64,000 nucleotides of DNA from Chelonoidis abingdonii. Its lineage: Eukaryota > Chordata > Testudines > Testudinidae. Below the pieces are notes generated by a model that did not search any database, had not been told where the DNA came from, and worked only from the letters and a program-made list of their open reading frames with translations. Shown piece by piece: positions 52,101 through 58,100 of this stretch (positions within the stretch are counted from its first letter, which is position 1; every line of letters begins with the position of its first letter). Made by a program: the position numbers and the translations under genes. The stretch is taken from the NCBI RefSeq assembly GCF_003597395.2, contig NC_133770.1, positions 92,266,844 to 92,330,843 on the forward strand, written 5' to 3'.

Positions 52101-55100
52101 TTGGAGGTCTGGGGCCCAGTGGCAGGGAAAGTCCGAGACAACTGGAGATATCCACTTGCTGCAGCCTTCATCTGCTTTCACAGCCGTAGAGATCTGAGGA
52201 CTGATCCACCGTTGAGGACTTGGGGGACTGGACCATACTTTGTCTGTAACCCCCCCTCATACCTGTTCACCTTGGAGACTCTACCAGGAACATGAAGCTC
52301 CTGACAATTTAGCTCTGAGGATCATTGGAACACGAAAGCCCCTTTACCATACAAGGTGACGGTCCTGGTCATCAGTATGAGGATTCAAGAACCCAGATTC
52401 TGTGGTTATACCATATCCTTCAAATTCTGCCTTTTACCACACCTGCATAGTCCTGCTGTCTTCAGTGGGGTCAGACAAGTGTAATAGAGAGCAGAACAAG
52501 GAAATTATAGAGTTCTGTTGGTGATGCATGAGCTAGAAAAGAACGTAGCTCACTCTCCTACGGTTGTGATGATGCTACAGTACTAACATGCCAAAAATAG
52601 TAAAGTAATATGACCCTGAAAACACACGGGCAGTAGGTCTGTTGAAAAAGTAGGAGCCATTTTTACACAGTCACTTTTCTGAGCAGAACTGCACTGTAGG
52701 AAGTTGGAAGAGTGCCATCCTTATGTTGTTTGAGGAAAGGAAAGGAATCAATTGGTTCACCATCATAATGCAATTCACATTAAACATGGCTTTAATATCC
52801 TTAGTAATTATATCCTTTAGTGGGTTTTCTTTAACCTACATGCTAAAGATCTGCAGTGAAACAGTTAGGAATATTAGACTAGTTTGTAGAAGTTAGCTGT
52901 GGGTCTGAATCTTATCTCAGTTACGGTAGTGAAATCAGAAGTAACTGGAAGGAGTGAGACTGGAATCAGGCATTATGTTTGTACTGAAACTTTTAACAAC
53001 AGTCAGCACAGGAGATTTGGTATTTCTTTAGGTCTCTCTGTTGCAATCTCAGAAACTAACATCATCTCCAAGATTTATCAGCTGGGGAAAAGGAGGACTA
53101 AAGTCTTACCAACAAGAGAGGAGGAAATGCAAGCATTACTATGGGCTTTTCTACACTTGAAAAGCTACAATGGAACAGAGACAGCTGCGCCACCACAGGG
53201 CTTCAGTGTAAACACTCCCTACACTAGTGGGTGGGTTTTTCCATTGGCATTGGCAAGCCACCTCCCTGAGAGGTGGCAGCTAGGTTGACAGAAGAATTCT
53301 ATCATCTACCTACTGTTGTCTACATCGGGGGTTAGGTCAGCTTAACTATGTTGCTCAGGGGTGTGGATTTTTCACTTAACTTTTTAGTGTAGAATAGGCC
53401 TAATAATGCTGAGTCATTTGCAACTGAGAGTTTCTTTATTTTCTTCCTAATATTACAATTTTAATAATAAACTCTGAAGAATCAAAGGATGTTATGTAAA
53501 AGATACTTTTCAGTTGAAATCTAAGGCTTTTTTGTTTTTTATTTGAAAGTTTTACATGGACACCTGCAATGGGAGGAGTCAATGCTGAACACAATTGTAT
53601 CTGTTTAAGTAGGCTGTTTCTGAAAAGCAGTAAATGAACCATATTTAAATAAAAATAAAGCACATTACAATTTCATTTAACAACATTTTCATTTAACATT
53701 TTCATTTAACAGCCACAGGAACAGCAACCAATTCGTTCAGTTGTATGAAAATGGTTGGAAAATGGATTTTTCCCTTCCATGAAAAATGTCACGCTTTCAG
53801 AAAAAAGTTTCATCCCAAACTGGGAAAAAAAAACCAAAATGTCTATTTTACTGAATGAAATTTAAATTTTTGGTTTTGTTTTGGGTCAACTGAAGTACTT
53901 TGTTTTGATAAATTGAAATGTTTCTTTTCAATTCCAAGCATTTTCATATAAATAAAAGTAAATTTAAAAGTCTCATTGCAAAACAAAACAAAATAAAAAT
54001 CAAAAGTTTTCTTTCTGAAAATGTCAAAATATCCCATTTTTTGTCATTTTTGAAATTTTTTTTCCATTTTTTTTCTGAAACAAAACTTTGCCAAAATAAG
54101 TACAACTTTACAACAAAAAAAAATTCAGTTTGAAAACTGTTTCAATGAACATCTTTTTAAATTATATGGTGGGCCATGAATGCTCATGAAATTCAGGGCT
54201 GGGGTGCGGGACAGGGTGAGGGCTCCAGCTGCTGGTGTGGGCTCTGGGGTAGGACCAGAAATGAGGAGTTTGGGGTTCAGGAGAGGGCTCCGGGCTGGGG
54301 TAGTGGGTTGGGGTGTGTGGGGAGGGTGGGGGCTCCAGCTGGGGGTGCGGGCTCTGAGGTGGGGTTGGAGATGAGGGCTTGGAGGTGCAGGAGGTTGCTC
54401 TGTGCTGGGCCCAAGGGGTTCAGAGAGTGGGAGGAGGATCAGGATTGGGGAGTGGGGAGGTGGTCAGAGTGCAGGCTCCAGGTGGCGCTTACCTCAAGCA
54501 GCTCCCAGAAGCAGCAGCATATCCCCTCTCTGGCTCCTAAGTGGAGGTGTGGCCAGGCAGTTCTGCATGCTGCCCCGTCCACAGGTGCTGCCCCTGCAGC
54601 TCCCATTGGCCACATTTCCTGGCCAATGGGAGCGGCACTTAGGGCGGAGGCAATGTGCAGAGCCCTCTGGCTGTCCCTACGCATAGGACCCAGAGCAGGG
54701 ACATGCTGCTGCTTCTAGGAGCCATGTGGAGCCATAGCACATGTGGATCAGGGAAAGTCCCGGACCTCCGCTCGAGGTCTGGATTAAAACATCTGAAGGG
54801 CCGGTTGTGGCCCCTGGGTTGTAGTTTGCCCACCCCTGATCTAGTCTGACCTCCTGCGCATTGCAGGCCACAGAACCTCACCATCTCAACTCTTGTGATA
54901 GACCTCTATCCTTTGGCTGCGTTACTGAAGTCCTTTTCAGTTAGATCTACGCCTCACTCCTTGCTGGTCCAAGAGCCAAGGACAATTATATTCCCTGCAC
55001 TCGAGAGGCATTCATTCATGGCCGTTAGGGTGAGAAGGGACCATTATGATAATCTAGTCAGACCTTCTGCATAACCTAGACCATAGAATTTCACCAAGCC

Positions 55101-58100
55101 CATAACTTCTGGTTGAGCTAGAGCAGATTTAATGACTTGAAGCAATGGAGGATTCACCATGTTACTAAGTACATTGTTATACACTTGCACTTTACTTCCA
55201 GTTTGAATTTGTCTTGCTTCAGCTTCCAGTCACTTAATTTTAATATGTCTTTGTCTGGTACATTAAAGAACCCTCTGTAATCAGATATCTTTTCCATGTG
55301 TAGGTACTTATAGGCCACGATCAAGTCACCTTTTAACCTTCTGTTTGTTAATCTAAACAGATTTAGCATCTTTAGTCTCTTTGCTGTAGGTTTTCCTGAC
55401 TTCTAATCATTGTTAAATGCAGGGTCTGCACCTCCTCCAGGTATCCTAGGGGCATGCATCACCTCAAAGGAGACAAAGGAGGCAAGGCCTGCACCAGTTC
55501 TATCAAGGAGGGATTGTGCCATTCTACTTCCCTAGAGTTTCAGTATAACCAGTCTATTGTAGATACTTATACTGCTCCCATCACCATACCATCTGAGATT
55601 CTCACAGTCTTTAATGTGTTTATCTTCACAACACCCTTATAAATAATAATATCCTCATTTTGAAGATGGGGAACTGAGGCACAAAGAGACTAAATGACTT
55701 GCCCAAGGTCACACAGGAAATCTGTGGCTGAGCAGGGAATTGATTGCAGGTTTCCCAAGATTAGCACCCCAACCACAAGACCATCCTTCCACTCCATGAT
55801 CATTATAACAGAATTTCACTATATCCAAGATCACTGTGAAAGTAATTTCACCATACCCAAGTTCTCCAATAATACTGAGCACCTACAGATCACTTTTCAT
55901 TTTCATAGCACTTAGAGATGACGAGTTCATCTACAGGAGGAATTTTTTCCACTGTATACAATCTCTTTAATAAGCACAAATGCTGCAGTCTCATTGTTCT
56001 GGTATTCACGTACTTACCGCTACACCTGTCTTAAAAAGGAGATAATGTACAGTCTGTGTAACATCTGCTGCGTGCATTAGATTGTGATAAGGATTTTTAT
56101 GTTTGCTGTATCCAACTTCCAGTGCTTCCACAAAGGAGACAAGAGCAGAAATGGGAATCTAAAAAAGGAAACATGAAGCTAAATGCACTGAGGACAGAAT
56201 TATCTTCAATTATTAGCAGTTTTATGAGTAACTTTCATCTAGTGCCCGAAAATGTGGTCTACACATAAATAAATCGCCTAAAATCCCTTAGCAGACACTA
56301 CAGAAACTGACAGTAAATCAAGGAGTTTACCCATTCCTAGTTACATCAGAGATGAATCACACACATATACACATTAACAAGACAGTACACTACTACATGG
56401 CTGTTTGAAGACATAATGTACAATAAAAAACAACAGATAGATTGATTGCCCCTGAAGAAATGTTTCAATACAGGTCACAAAGTGTATGTCTGTTCTCTCA
56501 TGACCCACTGTTAAACATCATTGCTTCACAATTCATGGCTTAGATTTTTAATGGCACATATTACAGCTACACTGAAACATTCCATAAGAAGCATTATTTA
56601 CTCAAGTCTTTGCTTAGTAACTATTTCCCAAATTCTGCCCTCAGACACACTACAGATTTGCCACACTCACTCACTCCAATAGCAGTACTATACACATGAG
56701 TGAGGGCAGAATTTAGCAATTTCCTGGGGAGGAGAATGTCACCAGTCCAACGACACATTTAAGAGAATGGCAACATCTGCTCTCCAATGCCAGTACCACA
56801 TCCTCAGAACTACAATATCTGAAGTTCTTGTGTGGTGGCTATCTGGATCTGTTCGTTCAGTGGCACTACCAGCCAGAAGCAAACTGTAAACAACTCTGCC
56901 TCGTGTGTGCACGGTGGGAGTGTGTGTGAGGGGAAGGAGGTGGAATCTGACCACCCTGGGAAGATCTTGTTTAGACATGGGGCAGTCCCTGAAGAAGCAG
57001 CCCAAAGAGGGGAGACTTGTGGGACTCTTCTCAGAAGACAACAATAGTGAGTGGGACCCTCTGGGCAAGACAGGTGCCAGAGAAGTATGGATCAGAGAAA
57101 GAATTTGGCCAAGGCAAAAGGATGAAAATCTCATGAGAACAGTTATTTTTTCCTTGTGACGTTTCCATCATTTTTGTTCATCTTCCAGATTTAATTGAGA
57201 ATACTATCCAAGGTTGGAATATAAAACCCAGCTTTGGCAGCATCTGGATTTGGACACCACTAGGTCACCAATCTTTTATGCTTGAGTGTTTAATTCCTTT
57301 CCCAAGCATGAAACTCAAGACTCTAAAGAATGAGGTCAGTGGCAACATTCAGCATACACGGGCACTGGAATGAGGTATCCTCTCAAAAAAGTAAGAGAAA
57401 ACAAGGGCAGGTGAATTTAGAAATAGCACCAGTGGTGCAACTGCTCCCATTATTGCAACAGCCTCAAGACCTCAACAGAACTGAAGGCTTGAAATGATTC
57501 ATGCTCTGCACACAGCTGAAGAAGTAAAGTAAAGCTTGAGTGGTGGCAGGACAAGCAAAGATCTGTCAAGGAAGATAAGGGTAAAGTATTTGCCAAATGA
57601 AGAGAGAGAGAGAGATTGGTAAGTAGGCCCTCAAACGTACAGTATCTCTCTATTACTGTCTTGTTGATAGCTCTGGTCAACTGTGCAGAAATGAAACTTG
57701 AACAGCACAGATCTGAAAGGATGAATGAAGCAGACATCGGTAGTTGGTTCTGTGAATGAAATTTATGTGGGGAAAGTGATAAAAGGGTTACTGTGTTCTA
57801 GTTCAAGGACTTGATCACAGTGCTTACAAATCAACAAGTATTGGGAAAAGACTAATCATTCATAGGGCTTCTTTTTGAAAAGTACAAATTCTAGTCAGAA
57901 TAGATGTATCATTGTAAAATTATGCCCCATATTCTTCATAGAAATATTGTTATTAAATGAATATGGCATAACTAAGATATGTTTTATGCAAGACGGGCCA
58001 CGGGAGGTATCATTAGAAAGGTTATGATCTACTGAATGTGATTATCCAATTTGTACGCATGTATAATTTTTGTATCTCAAGTTAGGAATATTGACTGTGT

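Larger units (their letters stand above)
41954..56017 (-). other. PDE1C: PDE1C intron (14 kb) between exons 2 and 3 of the window
   Basis: Bounded by GTAAGT and TTTTTCAG. It is the largest intron and a dense nest of elements: a CR1 broken by two DNA transposons (43023-46740), CR1 ends (46935-47165, 48755-49360), an RTE-like LINE with a hairpin repeat (50750-52000), a MITE (53142-53402), an AT-rich block (53720-54130), a hAT end (54166-54836), CR1 (54838-55440) and a MIR-like SINE (55637-55790). 47170-48750 and 52330-53140 show nothing I recognise. Confidence 0.85.

Noticed and set aside
54176..54884. 180-codon plus-strand and other open frames
   Set aside because: They lie in the G-rich hAT minisatellite; repeated Gly/Trp/Arg composition only.
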